20,970 nt of DNA from a virus: positions 1 to 20,970 of the IMG/VR virus record IMGVR_UViG_3300031857_001667; one strand, given 5' to 3'. The position numbers and the translations under genes are program-made. The stretch's first letter is position 1. The number at the start of each line of letters is the position of its first letter. The notes below the pieces were generated by a model. The model made no database searches and was not told the origin of the DNA. It saw only the letters and a program-made list of their open reading frames with translations. Below, piece by piece: positions 13,836 through 20,490 of the stretch.

Positions 13836-14116
13836 AAAGTGGAACAACCTACGAGCAATTAGATTGGTGGCAACGACAATGGCGCGGAACATTTGATTTA
13901 GGGTTATACCTTGAGATTTGCAGAATTAAAAAAAACGAACAAATAAAATATAAAGAAATGAAACGATACAAAGTAACTTTTAAAACATATGCGTATGTTG
14001 GCGCACCTGTTAAGTTAGAAACACGAATAGTTGAAGCATACGACTTCCAGCACGTTAAAAACTTAATACAAAAGAATGACGATATTATAATTGAAATTAA
14101 ACAAATAGAAAAATGA
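13832..14116 (+). CDS. Early protein, possibly two fused small ORFs
   Basis: A 94-residue frame with two unlike halves. Residues 1-30 are Trp-rich (LDWWQRQWRGTFDLGLYLE). Residues 43-94 (from MKRYKVTFKTYAYVGAPVKL) look like a complete small beta-alpha protein of their own. The codons before Met43 (13958) are almost all A, like the A-rich leaders of other genes in this window, so a second or alternative start at 13958 is likely. No function is known. The first start overlaps the preceding gene (ATGA) and the end overlaps the next by 4 bp. Confidence 0.65.
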   Translation: MKSGTTYEQLDWWQRQWRGTFDLGLYLEICRIKKNEQIKYKEMKRYKVTFKTYAYVGAPVKLETRIVEAYDFQHVKNLIQKNDDIIIEIKQIEK

Positions 14117-14358
14117 AAACAGCAGTACAGGAAGTATTTAGCGATTTAGAAAAATTGCATCCAAATTTATTTAATGTTTACACAACCGAAGGTAAATTTT
14201 TTATTAACCACTTTCACAAATATTTAGAACTGGAAAAGGAGCAAATAGTTGAAGCACACGGAAACAAATTAAAAAAAAGTAAAGACGAAGGAAATTACGA
14301 GTATTGGTTTAGTGGCGAAGACTATTACAACAAAACATTTAAAAATACGGAACAATGA
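14113..14358 (+). CDS. Conserved-looking small early protein, unknown function
   Basis: An 81-residue hydrophilic protein with an amphipathic N-terminal helix (MKTAVQEVFSDLEKLHPNLF) and the block LEKEQIVEAHGNKLKKS ... YWFSGEDYYNKTF. I recall the EKEQI(I/V)-A...G...YYN(E/K)TF pattern from many Bacteroidetes phages and prophages, always as a hypothetical protein. It overlaps both neighbours by 4 bp (ATGA), so it belongs to the early operon. Confidence 0.7.
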   Translation: MKTAVQEVFSDLEKLHPNLFNVYTTEGKFFINHFHKYLELEKEQIVEAHGNKLKKSKDEGNYEYWFSGEDYYNKTFKNTEQ

Positions 14359-14711
14359 TTGAACTAATAAAACAAATAATAGAACAAGACGGACTTGCAC
14401 AAAAAAACCGAAAACGTGAAATAGTACACCGAAGAATTTATTTGTTTAGGAAGCTACGCGAAGACGGACACACACTAAAAGGAATAGGAAGTTTATTTAA
14501 TATGAACCACGCAACTATTCTACACGGTTTAAAAACTTACCAAGATTTAAGCGATGTAAACGACAAGTTATTTTTACACGACATAGAATACTACAAATTG
14601 CTTTTGAGTTTAGAACGTCCGGAACTTGACTTGCGTAAAGAAATAAAAGAAGCAAAGAACTTAAAAGACTTGCGTAAAATTCAGTTAAGAATAAAAAATA
14701 AATTTTATTAA
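14355..14711 (+). CDS. DnaA domain IV-like DNA-binding protein
   Basis: A 118-residue basic protein. Residues about 25-62 form a helix-turn-helix resembling the DNA-binding domain IV of the replication initiator DnaA: RRIYLFRKLREDGHTLKGIG, then NMNHATILHGLKTY (49-62), matching the DnaA signature (D/N)H(S/T)T(V/I)xH. The ATPase and other DnaA domains are missing. A stand-alone domain IV could bind DnaA-box-like sites as a repressor, an initiator or a DnaA competitor. The gene ends directly before a non-coding region with a promoter and structured arms, and the replication genes follow, so that region is a plausible target. Confidence 0.7.
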   Translation: MIELIKQIIEQDGLAQKNRKREIVHRRIYLFRKLREDGHTLKGIGSLFNMNHATILHGLKTYQDLSDVNDKLFLHDIEYYKLLLSLERPELDLRKEIKEAKNLKDLRKIQLRIKNKFY

Positions 14712-14736
14712 TTCGTGTTTATATTAAATTAATTAT

Positions 14737-14744
14737 TAAATTTG
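14737..14744 (+). promoter_or_regulatory. Putative promoter before the replication genes (TAAATTTG)
   Basis: TAAATTTG fits TAnnTTTG and is followed by CA, as in the two promoters at 13158 and 19468. The -33 element is weak (TTTA about 14718). Transcription would begin near 14750, just before the first pairing arm. Confidence 0.5.
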
Positions 14745-14753
14745 CAATTGTAC

Positions 14754-14844
14754 GGTCTAACATTATAAGTACAAAAAGGAATTATTGCCCTTGTTTATGA
14801 AGTTGAAGTTAGACCCAACGGATTGAACAGGGGCATTTTATTTT
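14754..14844 (+). ncRNA. Structured leader RNA: pseudoknot or attenuator
   Basis: Four segments pair in interleaved order. GGTCTAAC (14754-14761) is perfectly complementary to GTTAGACC (14808-14815). TGCCCTTGTT (14786-14795) pairs with AACAGGGGCA (14826-14835), ten pairs with one U-G. The order A1-B1-A2-B2 makes either an H-type pseudoknot or two competing folds. The second hairpin is followed by a T-rich stretch (14836-14844), like a terminator. GTTG (14802-14805) and CAAC (14816-14819) could form a small hairpin that would hide A2. No ORF lies here. A regulated leader for the replication genes downstream is my reading. Confidence 0.55.
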
Positions 14845-14859
14845 AAAAAAATTAAGATT

Positions 14860-15039
14860 ATGGAAGAAATTATTTTACAATGTGTTGAAAGTAAAAATGA
14901 CAAAATGATTGTTTCAATTGGAACTAATATTTGTTTTGAAGTTATTGAAAATGACACTTCAAAGACTGTTTGTATTAACACAAAAGATGCTGCTAAACTA
15001 ATTCATTATTTATCAATTTATTTATTTAATGAGTTATGA
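14860..15039 (+). CDS. 59-residue protein, unknown function
   Basis: ATG at 14860, TGA at 15037-15039. The product begins MEEIILQCVESKNDKMIVSI and looks like a small alpha/beta domain with three cysteines (8, 24, 38) and a last hydrophobic helix (KLIHYLSIYLF). It starts 16 nt after the terminator-like hairpin and shares ATGA with the replication gene. The coupling suggests it is expressed with the replication operon. Function unknown. Confidence 0.65.
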   Translation: MEEIILQCVESKNDKMIVSIGTNICFEVIENDTSKTVCINTKDAAKLIHYLSIYLFNEL

Positions 15040-15668
15040 GTGGTTGGATTAAAATACACAGAAAGTTTTTAGATTGGGAATGGTTTAATAAGTCTGAAGC
15101 TGTACACTTGTTTTTGTATATGCTTATTAAAGCTAATCACAAGGACAATAAATGGCAAGGCAACGATGTAAAACGTGGGCAATTTATTTCGTCTTTAGGT
15201 AATATTTCCAGTGCTACAGGAATAACTATTCAGCAAATTAGAACCATTTTAAAAAAGTTAGAAAAAACGAATGAAATTGTAGTAAAATCAACAAGCCAAT
15301 TTACTATCGTAACTATTTGTAAATATGAATGTTACCAAGATGAAAATGAAGACACTAACAAACCAATAACAAACAATCAACAAACGACTAACAAACAATC
15401 AACAACAAACAAGAATGAAAAGAAAGAAAAGAATGAAAAAGAAGTGATTTTAGATACTTGGATTGAATACAGGAAGTCGGCAAAAAAGACTCTAACACAA
15501 CAAAGCATAAAATCTATTTTAGTTAAAATGGAAAAATATACAAATGAACAATGTAAGTTTGTAATAAACAAATCAATCGAACAAGGTTGGCAAGGGTTGT
15601 TTTGGGACAACATACAAACAATACAAGAAGTTAATGAACCTAAAAAATGGAAAGCACCGTGGAGTTAA
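15036..15668 (+). CDS. Winged-helix replication protein, putative helicase loader/replisome organizer
   Basis: A 210-residue protein. Residues 1-105 are a winged helix of the kind found at the N-terminus of phage replisome organizers: MSGWIKIHRKFLDWEWF, then RGQFISSLGNISSATG (47-62) and IQQIRTILKKLEKTNEI (65-81) as the recognition part. A low-complexity Asn/Gln/Thr/Lys linker (about 108-138) leads to a C-terminal helical domain with WIEYRKSAKKTL (about 143-154) and IEQGWQGLFW (182-191), as in phage DnaD/O-type proteins. These bind origin DNA and recruit the helicase, which is encoded next with a 22-bp overlap. The origin itself may be nearby. Confidence 0.75.
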   Translation: MSGWIKIHRKFLDWEWFNKSEAVHLFLYMLIKANHKDNKWQGNDVKRGQFISSLGNISSATGITIQQIRTILKKLEKTNEIVVKSTSQFTIVTICKYECYQDENEDTNKPITNNQQTTNKQSTTNKNEKKEKNEKEVILDTWIEYRKSAKKTLTQQSIKSILVKMEKYTNEQCKFVINKSIEQGWQGLFWDNIQTIQEVNEPKKWKAPWS

Positions 15669-16564
15669 ATGGATATAAAATTACCGAAGCAGGAGACGTA
15701 ATTACTCAACTATTTAAGTATAGAGACAATTACAACAATAAAGGCAAATATTTAGGATTTAAAAGTTTGCACGAACATTATTCTATGAGTTTAGGAAATT
15801 GTACGGATTGGACAGGTTTCCCTATGAGCGGTAAAACGCAAGTATTAATGGAATGTTTAATGAACACTTCTAAATTTTATGGTTGGAAGCATTTAGTTTA
15901 CTTTCCTGATGTTGGTTCTAATGTAGAAATAATTGCTGATTTAATACATAAGAAAACAGGCAAGAGTTTCAACCCATTAGATAGAAACACGATTGAAGAC
16001 AAAGAAATAACACAAGCTATTGATTGGGTATTAGAACATTTTAAGGTATTGACTAAAAAAGATGTTAAGGCAAAACTTACACCAATACAATTTTGGGATA
16101 TGGCTGTTGAACTAAAAAAACACGATGAACTGCACACAGCTTCAATTGATAGTTGGAAGGACTTAAATCACCCTTATAACGATTACGGTGGCTATGCACA
16201 ATATTTAGAATATGTTTTGCCATATAGAAACCAAATTGCAGAAGACAATGATTTACATTTGCACACGATTATACATCCAAAACTAACTGAAAAAGAAAAC
16301 GGAAAAAGAAACGCTCCTGTTCCTTACGATTTAAAAGGTGGCAGCGAATGGTTCAATAGTGGTAAATGTATGATTACAGTACACAGGCAAGACCCTACAT
16401 TTAATTTAGCTGAATTACACTTTAATAAAATTAAACCACGTTCAAATGGAAATATTGGAATGATTGAAATTTGGTTTGATAAAGAAAAATTGTGTTACTT
16501 TGAACAATCAAACCCAGCGCCAAATGTATATGAAAAAACTTTTGCTTGTAAACAAACAATTTAA
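15647..16564 (+). CDS. DnaB/Twinkle-like replicative helicase (RecA-fold ATPase)
   Basis: A 305-residue protein with a RecA-type ATPase core: Walker A GFPMSGKT (57-64), a Walker B-like SIDSW with D168, a sensor-like TIIHPK (208-212) and GGSEWFNSGKCMITVHR (231-247), the region that carries the arginine finger in DnaB and Twinkle helicases. There is no primase or DnaB N-terminal domain, so it is a helicase-core-only form and much shorter than DnaB (about 450 residues). It unwinds DNA at the phage fork. Its start overlaps the replication protein by 22 bp. No primase gene is recognised in the window. Confidence 0.8.
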   Translation: MESTVELNGYKITEAGDVITQLFKYRDNYNNKGKYLGFKSLHEHYSMSLGNCTDWTGFPMSGKTQVLMECLMNTSKFYGWKHLVYFPDVGSNVEIIADLIHKKTGKSFNPLDRNTIEDKEITQAIDWVLEHFKVLTKKDVKAKLTPIQFWDMAVELKKHDELHTASIDSWKDLNHPYNDYGGYAQYLEYVLPYRNQIAEDNDLHLHTIIHPKLTEKENGKRNAPVPYDLKGGSEWFNSGKCMITVHRQDPTFNLAELHFNKIKPRSNGNIGMIEIWFDKEKLCYFEQSNPAPNVYEKTFACKQTI

Positions 16565-16575
16565 AAAATAAAAAA

Positions 16576-16866
16576 ATGGAACTTGAATTATTGAGCAGTA
16601 GAATAAACTTAAACCACACTTGTTTAAAATTACAAGTAAGCATTGAAGACATAAAAACGAAACATCCAAACCGAACCGATTTAATAAGTTCAATGGAGCA
16701 AAGTTTACACGAAATAAAAAAAGCAATGGTTGTTTATGAAGTCTTGGAAAAGGAGTTTAGAGTTGCAAGGCAAATGAATTTTAATTTAGAGCGTTTAAAT
16801 TTAGAGCAAAAACAAGAAATACAAAACCTTAAAAGACAAATTGAATTTAACAATATAGACTTATGA
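16576..16866 (+). CDS. Coiled-coil protein, unknown function
   Basis: A 96-residue protein, almost entirely helix, with heptad-like spacing over about 45-90 (MVVYEVLEKEFRVARQMN, LERLNLEQKQEIQNLKRQ). There is no catalytic motif, signal or membrane segment. It follows the helicase after 11 bp and overlaps the methyltransferase start by 4 bp. Its C-terminus, FNNIDL, matches that of the downstream methyltransferase (QNNIDL), because both lie in a repeated 23-bp junction. Function unknown. Confidence 0.7.
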   Translation: MELELLSSRINLNHTCLKLQVSIEDIKTKHPNRTDLISSMEQSLHEIKKAMVVYEVLEKEFRVARQMNFNLERLNLEQKQEIQNLKRQIEFNNIDL

Positions 16867-16871
16867 ACGTA
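16849..16871 (+). repeat. Direct repeat copy 1, upstream junction of the amino-methyltransferase gene
   Basis: Twenty-three bases spanning the stop of the coiled-coil gene and the start of the methyltransferase, identical at 21 of 23 positions to 17538-17560. The shared core is GACTTATGAACGTA. Recombination between copies would remove exactly one gene and keep the frames. Confidence 0.75.
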
Positions 16872-17555
16872 ATAAACACAAAAAAAATTGAAAATGATTT
16901 ATTAATAAACGCAGATTGCTTGGAAATATTGCCTTTATTAAACGAAAACGAAGTTGATTATTCTTTTACTTCACCACCGTACAATAGAAAAAGAAACGAC
17001 AAATATTCTAATTTTACAGACATAAATAATAATTGGCTTCAGTTAAATATAGATGTAATTACTCAACTTTTAAGAGTAACTAAAAAACACATTTTTTATA
17101 ATATTCAAACAAATTATTACAACCGACAAGACGTTTATAAATTAATTGGATATTTTAATAAAAACATAGTTGATATTCATATTTGGGAAAAATCAAACCC
17201 GATGCCAGCAAGTGGTAAAAATATTACAAACGCAGTTGAATACTTTTTAATATTAGGAAATGAAAGTTTAAAATCAAATACTACTTATACAAAAAATATT
17301 ATAACAACTTCAGTAAATTCAAATATGCCAAAAGAACATAAAGCGGTTATGAAAGACGATGTTGCAAAACATTTTATAGAAAAATTTACGCAAGAAAACG
17401 ATGTTATTTTAGATTGTTTTTTTGGGTATGGAACTACAGGTTTAATTGCAAAAAAATTAAATAGAAAATTTATTGGAATAGAAAAAGAAAAAATTTATTT
17501 TGATATGGCTTTTAAAAGATTGGAAACATTTACACAAAATAATATTGACTTATGA
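16863..17555 (+). CDS. DNA amino-methyltransferase (beta class, SPPY type)
   Basis: A 230-residue S-adenosylmethionine-dependent methyltransferase for an exocyclic amino group in DNA. The catalytic motif TSPPYN (36-41) comes first and the SAM-binding motif DCFFGYGTTG (184-193) with FIGIEKE comes near the end, which is the beta-class order. SPPY is more usual for N4-cytosine enzymes, though N6-adenine enzymes with it exist. The target recognition part between the motifs is short, so the site cannot be predicted. No cognate restriction enzyme is obvious, so it is probably an orphan that protects the phage or regulates it. It is bracketed by a 23-bp direct repeat and overlaps both neighbours by 4 bp. 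Confidence 0.85.
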   Translation: MNVINTKKIENDLLINADCLEILPLLNENEVDYSFTSPPYNRKRNDKYSNFTDINNNWLQLNIDVITQLLRVTKKHIFYNIQTNYYNRQDVYKLIGYFNKNIVDIHIWEKSNPMPASGKNITNAVEYFLILGNESLKSNTTYTKNIITTSVNSNMPKEHKAVMKDDVAKHFIEKFTQENDVILDCFFGYGTTGLIAKKLNRKFIGIEKEKIYFDMAFKRLETFTQNNIDL

Positions 17556-17560
17556 ACGTA
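17538..17560 (+). repeat. Direct repeat copy 2, downstream junction of the amino-methyltransferase gene
   Basis: Partner of the repeat at 16849-16871 (21 of 23 identical). It spans the end of the amino-methyltransferase (NNIDL, stop) and the start of the cytosine-5 methyltransferase (MNV). Confidence 0.75.
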
Positions 17561-18415
17561 GTATCTTTATTTAACGGAATGAATACAGGAAGACAAGCAC
17601 TTGAAAACGTAGGTATTAAAGTAAAAAAATATTATTCAAGTGAAATTAAACCGTATGCAATAGAATTAACGCAACATCATTTTCCTGACACAATCCAAGT
17701 TGGAGACGTAACCAAATGGAAGGAATGGGATATAGATTGGAAAAACATTGATTTAATTTTAAGTGGCTCACCTTGTCAAGATTTATCAGCAGCTGGAAAA
17801 CGAGCAGGAATAAACGGAAGTAGAAGTAGTTTGTTTTTCGTGTTTGTAGAAATTTTAGAACATATAAAAAAACTAAATCCAAAGGTTTTATTTTTACAAG
17901 AAAATGTTGGAAGTGCTTCAAAGTTAGATGTTGGAATTATGAGCCGTGCTTTAGGCGTTTACCCTGTTCGTATAAATTCAAAGTTAGTAACAGCACAACT
18001 GCGAGATAGATACTATTGGAGCAACATAAAAACGAAAGAAACTATGTTTGATATTGTTACTGATATTCCACAACCAAAAGATTTGGGAATAATGTTTAAA
18101 GATATTTTAGAAAACGGCACTACTGATAGAATTAAAAGTAATTGTTTAACAGAACGAGAATATAAAAATATTTATAAGGATATGGATAAACTAAAAAAAC
18201 ATATTGAAAATAAAAGAAAACAAGGTTTTGAGCCATTAATTCACGCAGTAGTTGGAAATAAAGTAAGAAATTTAACTAAAAAAGAATTTTGCCGTTTACA
18301 AGGTTTTCCTGATAACTATTGCGACATTTTAACAATTCAAAAAAGCGTTAGTTTACTTGGTGACGGTTGGACACTACCAATAATTGAACACATTTTTAAT
18401 TTTATAAAACGATGA
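17552..18415 (+). CDS. DNA cytosine-5 methyltransferase
   Basis: A 287-residue enzyme with the ordered C5-methyltransferase motifs: I, VSLFNGMNTG (4-13); IV, GSPCQDLS (72-79) with catalytic Cys75; VI, QENVGS (116-121); VIII, QLRDRYYW (149-156); IX, RLQGFPDNY (248-256); X, LGDGWTLPIIEHIF (269-282). It methylates C5 of cytosine in DNA. Motif I lacks the usual FxGxGG and, with the following GxxVxxYYSSE and GxxSSLFFxFVEIL, looks more like the Dnmt3-type branch than Dcm/HhaI. The recognition region (about 160-245) is small. It overlaps the amino-methyltransferase and NinG genes by 4 bp each. Confidence 0.9.
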   Translation: MNVVSLFNGMNTGRQALENVGIKVKKYYSSEIKPYAIELTQHHFPDTIQVGDVTKWKEWDIDWKNIDLILSGSPCQDLSAAGKRAGINGSRSSLFFVFVEILEHIKKLNPKVLFLQENVGSASKLDVGIMSRALGVYPVRINSKLVTAQLRDRYYWSNIKTKETMFDIVTDIPQPKDLGIMFKDILENGTTDRIKSNCLTEREYKNIYKDMDKLKKHIENKRKQGFEPLIHAVVGNKVRNLTKKEFCRLQGFPDNYCDILTIQKSVSLLGDGWTLPIIEHIFNFIKR

Positions 18416-18930
18416 AAAACACGAAGAAATGTTTTAACTGTAAAGAAGAATTTACACCGTTCAGCACCTTACAAAAGTTTTGTTTAAAAAACGAATGTAT
18501 AAAAGCAATGGTTGAAGCGCAGAAGTTAAAGGAATGGAACAAGAAGAAAAAGAAGTTAGTTGAAAACTTAAAAACTGCAAACGATTATTTAAAAATTGCT
18601 CAACAGGTGTTTAATAAATTTATTCGTGTTCGTGACGCTGGACTTAATTGTATTTCGTGCAACAAACCTTGTAAAAAAGAAAATGCAGGACACTATTATT
18701 CGCAAGGCGGACATTCAGCAGTAAGGTTTGATGAAGACAACGTACACTTGCAATGCGAAGCTTGTAACACTTATTTAAGCGGTAATTTGTTAAACTACCA
18801 GATAGGCATAGAAAAACGAATAGGAGCGCAAAGATTAATGGAACTTCAGGCAAAAGCACACGAAGTTAAAAAATGGACAAAAGACGAATTAAAACAAATA
18901 ATAGAAACCTATAAACAAAAACTAAAATGA
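18412..18930 (+). CDS. ninG: NinG/Rap recombination protein
   Basis: A 172-residue protein matching phage lambda NinG. An N-terminal zinc knuckle (C7, C10, C24, C29) is followed by a charged helix (about 35-70), then ISCNKPC (81-87) with C80 and C83, the block NAGHYYSQGGHSAVRFDEDN (91-110), and a second metal site CEACN (115-119). This HNH-like region carries the nuclease centre. In lambda, NinG promotes Red-mediated and Holliday-type recombination and cleaves branched DNA. Here it would work with the ERF annealase and the exonuclease encoded downstream. It overlaps both neighbours by 4 bp. Confidence 0.9.
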   Translation: MKNTKKCFNCKEEFTPFSTLQKFCLKNECIKAMVEAQKLKEWNKKKKKLVENLKTANDYLKIAQQVFNKFIRVRDAGLNCISCNKPCKKENAGHYYSQGGHSAVRFDEDNVHLQCEACNTYLSGNLLNYQIGIEKRIGAQRLMELQAKAHEVKKWTKDELKQIIETYKQKLK

Positions 18931-19418
18931 TAGAAATTAACGTAAGTAAAGAACAATTAGAACGTGCAAAAAACTTATACGAATTTAAAGTTTTAAATAA
19001 TTCATTAAGTAAAGGCAAAGGAAATTTAATTGGTGCAATAGGCGAAATTGTTCTTTTTGATTATTACACAAACAAAGGAAAAAATGTAGTTCACGCACAA
19101 GATTTTGAATATGATTTAATAATTGAAAAATATAAAATTGAATGTAAAACTCAATCGTCTAATTATACGCCAAAAAGTAATTACGATTGCAAATTAAGCA
19201 CGTTTAACGATAGTCAAAATTGCGATTATTATTGTTTTTTACACGTCTTAAAAGATTTTAGTAAAGTTTGGATAAAAGGAATGCTATCAAAAGAAAACTT
19301 AAACCAATTAAAGATTTTAAAAAAAAAGGGTGAACGCTGCGATGTATACAAAGATTTTATTTTTCCTGAAGACACTTGGATTGTAAAAAACCACCAACTT
19401 AAAAGAATTAAAAACTAA
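18927..19418 (+). CDS. PD-(D/E)XK nuclease-fold protein
   Basis: A 163-residue protein with the small-nuclease pattern of the restriction-endonuclease fold: a helix with GAIGEIVLFDYY (E40), then EYDLIIEKYK with D63, and the paired IECKTQ (E72, K74), giving the E...D...ExK arrangement. Cysteine-rich middle and basic C-terminus follow. Likely roles are a branched-DNA or Holliday junction nuclease of the recombination set, or a host-DNA nuclease. A restriction enzyme for the neighbouring methyltransferases is less likely but possible. It is the last gene of this operon, coupled to NinG by a 4-bp overlap and followed by a promoter gap. Confidence 0.65.
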   Translation: MIEINVSKEQLERAKNLYEFKVLNNSLSKGKGNLIGAIGEIVLFDYYTNKGKNVVHAQDFEYDLIIEKYKIECKTQSSNYTPKSNYDCKLSTFNDSQNCDYYCFLHVLKDFSKVWIKGMLSKENLNQLKILKKKGERCDVYKDFIFPEDTWIVKNHQLKRIKN

Positions 19419-19443
19419 ATTGTTAATAACTTTTATAATTTAA

Positions 19444-19475
19444 TTAGATTTATATATAAAAAGGTTGTAGATTTG
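19444..19475 (+). promoter_or_regulatory. Early promoter of the recombination operon (TAGATTTG)
   Basis: TAGATTTG at 19468-19475 begins a 20-nt block identical to 13158-13177. The -33 element is poor (TTAG at 19444). The ERF start at 19508 is 32 nt further on, the same distance as in the other copy. No hairpin terminator is visible in the 89-nt gap before it. Confidence 0.7.
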
Positions 19476-19507
19476 CATATAATTATTTACTAACAAAAAC
19501 AAAAACT

Positions 19508-20023
19508 ATGAAACATTTATTTAAAAGTTTAACAGCGTTCCAACAAGAAGTACCTGTTATTCACAAAGCAACACAAGGTTATGGTTACACTTACGCAGAC
19601 TTACCGAAAATCTTTGAAGTTATAAACCCATTACTAAAAAAACACGGTTTAGGGTTTACACAACTAATTAACGGAACACAAATTGCAACTTGTTTATTTC
19701 ACGTTGAAAGTGCTGAAAGTATCGAAAGTAAAATTGACATACCACAAGGAGTAATTTTAAAAGGAATGAACGAGTTCCAAGTATTAGGAAGTGCAATAAC
19801 TTACTTAAGACGTTACGCTTTAAGTTCAATGCTTGGTTTAGTTACGGACAAAGACACAGACGCTTCTGGAGAACAAGTAAAACACGAACCTAAAAAAGCT
19901 ACAATAGACAACGCACGTTTTCAAAAAGCAATTGACGCAATTAGCAAAGGAGAATATACCGTTGAAGAACTAACAACAAAGTTTAGTTTAACACCTGCAC
20001 AATTAAAAACGTTAGAAGTATGA
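19508..20023 (+). CDS. erf: ERF-family single-strand annealing protein
   Basis: A 171-residue protein with the ERF hallmark blocks: GYGYTYADLPKIFEVINPLL (24-43) followed by KKHGLGFTQ (44-52), and GSAITYLRRYALSSMLGL (94-111) with the acidic DKDTDAS after it. ERF proteins form rings that anneal complementary single strands, the phage counterpart of lambda Beta. The C-terminal 40 residues are a small helical tail. It heads the recombination operon and ends with a 4-bp overlap with the next gene. An exonuclease that would supply its single-stranded substrate is encoded two genes on. Confidence 0.9.
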   Translation: MKHLFKSLTAFQQEVPVIHKATQGYGYTYADLPKIFEVINPLLKKHGLGFTQLINGTQIATCLFHVESAESIESKIDIPQGVILKGMNEFQVLGSAITYLRRYALSSMLGLVTDKDTDASGEQVKHEPKKATIDNARFQKAIDAISKGEYTVEELTTKFSLTPAQLKTLEV

Positions 20024-20490
20024 ACCCTAATCAACTTAAACTTAATTTAAAAACTATGAAAGCACCAAGACAAGACCACGAAATTCAAACTATTAAATAT
20101 TATAATTTTTTATTAGATTTAAAATACAAAATAGATAATAAAAACGAAGTTATAATTAATAATTTTTGTCGTAAAAATAAAGTTACAACAAGATTTGTTC
20201 CTTTTTTAATTAAAAATAAAATTGTTTTTAGAGATGAAAATGATATGTATGTTTGGAATGAAAAAATACCTGTTACTAATCTTTTAATTAAAAAATTTCG
20301 CCAGTTTTGTCGTGAATATCAAAAAAAATACCGACCTACAAAAAATAAAGAAATAATTAAAAACGAACCTAAATTAATTAAACAACGTTCTAAAGTTCAT
20401 AACATAGGGAAGGAAGAAACAAAAGTTATTTATTCAGTTCAAAAACAAGAAATAGGACTTATTCGTAAATTTTTAAAATGGATTTACTGA
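20020..20490 (+). CDS. Basic protein between annealase and exonuclease, unknown function
   Basis: A 156-residue, strongly basic protein that I do not recognise. Its first half (about 20-80) has alternating helices and a beta hairpin (RFVPFLIKNKIVFRDENDMY) suggestive of a winged helix. The second half is Lys/Arg/Gln-rich (QFCREYQKKYRPTKNKEIIK). The ATG at 20056 (MKAPRQDHE) is an alternative start, because the first 12 codons are an A/L-rich leader-like stretch. Between a single-strand annealing protein and its exonuclease, a DNA-binding accessory is plausible. Confidence 0.7.
   Translation: MNPNQLKLNLKTMKAPRQDHEIQTIKYYNFLLDLKYKIDNKNEVIINNFCRKNKVTTRFVPFLIKNKIVFRDENDMYVWNEKIPVTNLLIKKFRQFCREYQKKYRPTKNKEIIKNEPKLIKQRSKVHNIGKEETKVIYSVQKQEIGLIRKFLKWIY

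Noticed and set aside
14712-14859. A tRNA gene or small ORF in the non-coding gap
   Set aside because: No cloverleaf, no TTC-like T-loop, and no ATG frame of useful length. The complementary arms are interleaved, unlike a tRNA.
18927-19418. A complete restriction-modification system formed by this nuclease and the two methyltransferases
   Set aside because: The nuclease is separated by NinG, is small and lacks a visible target-recognition part. A recombination nuclease is the simpler reading.
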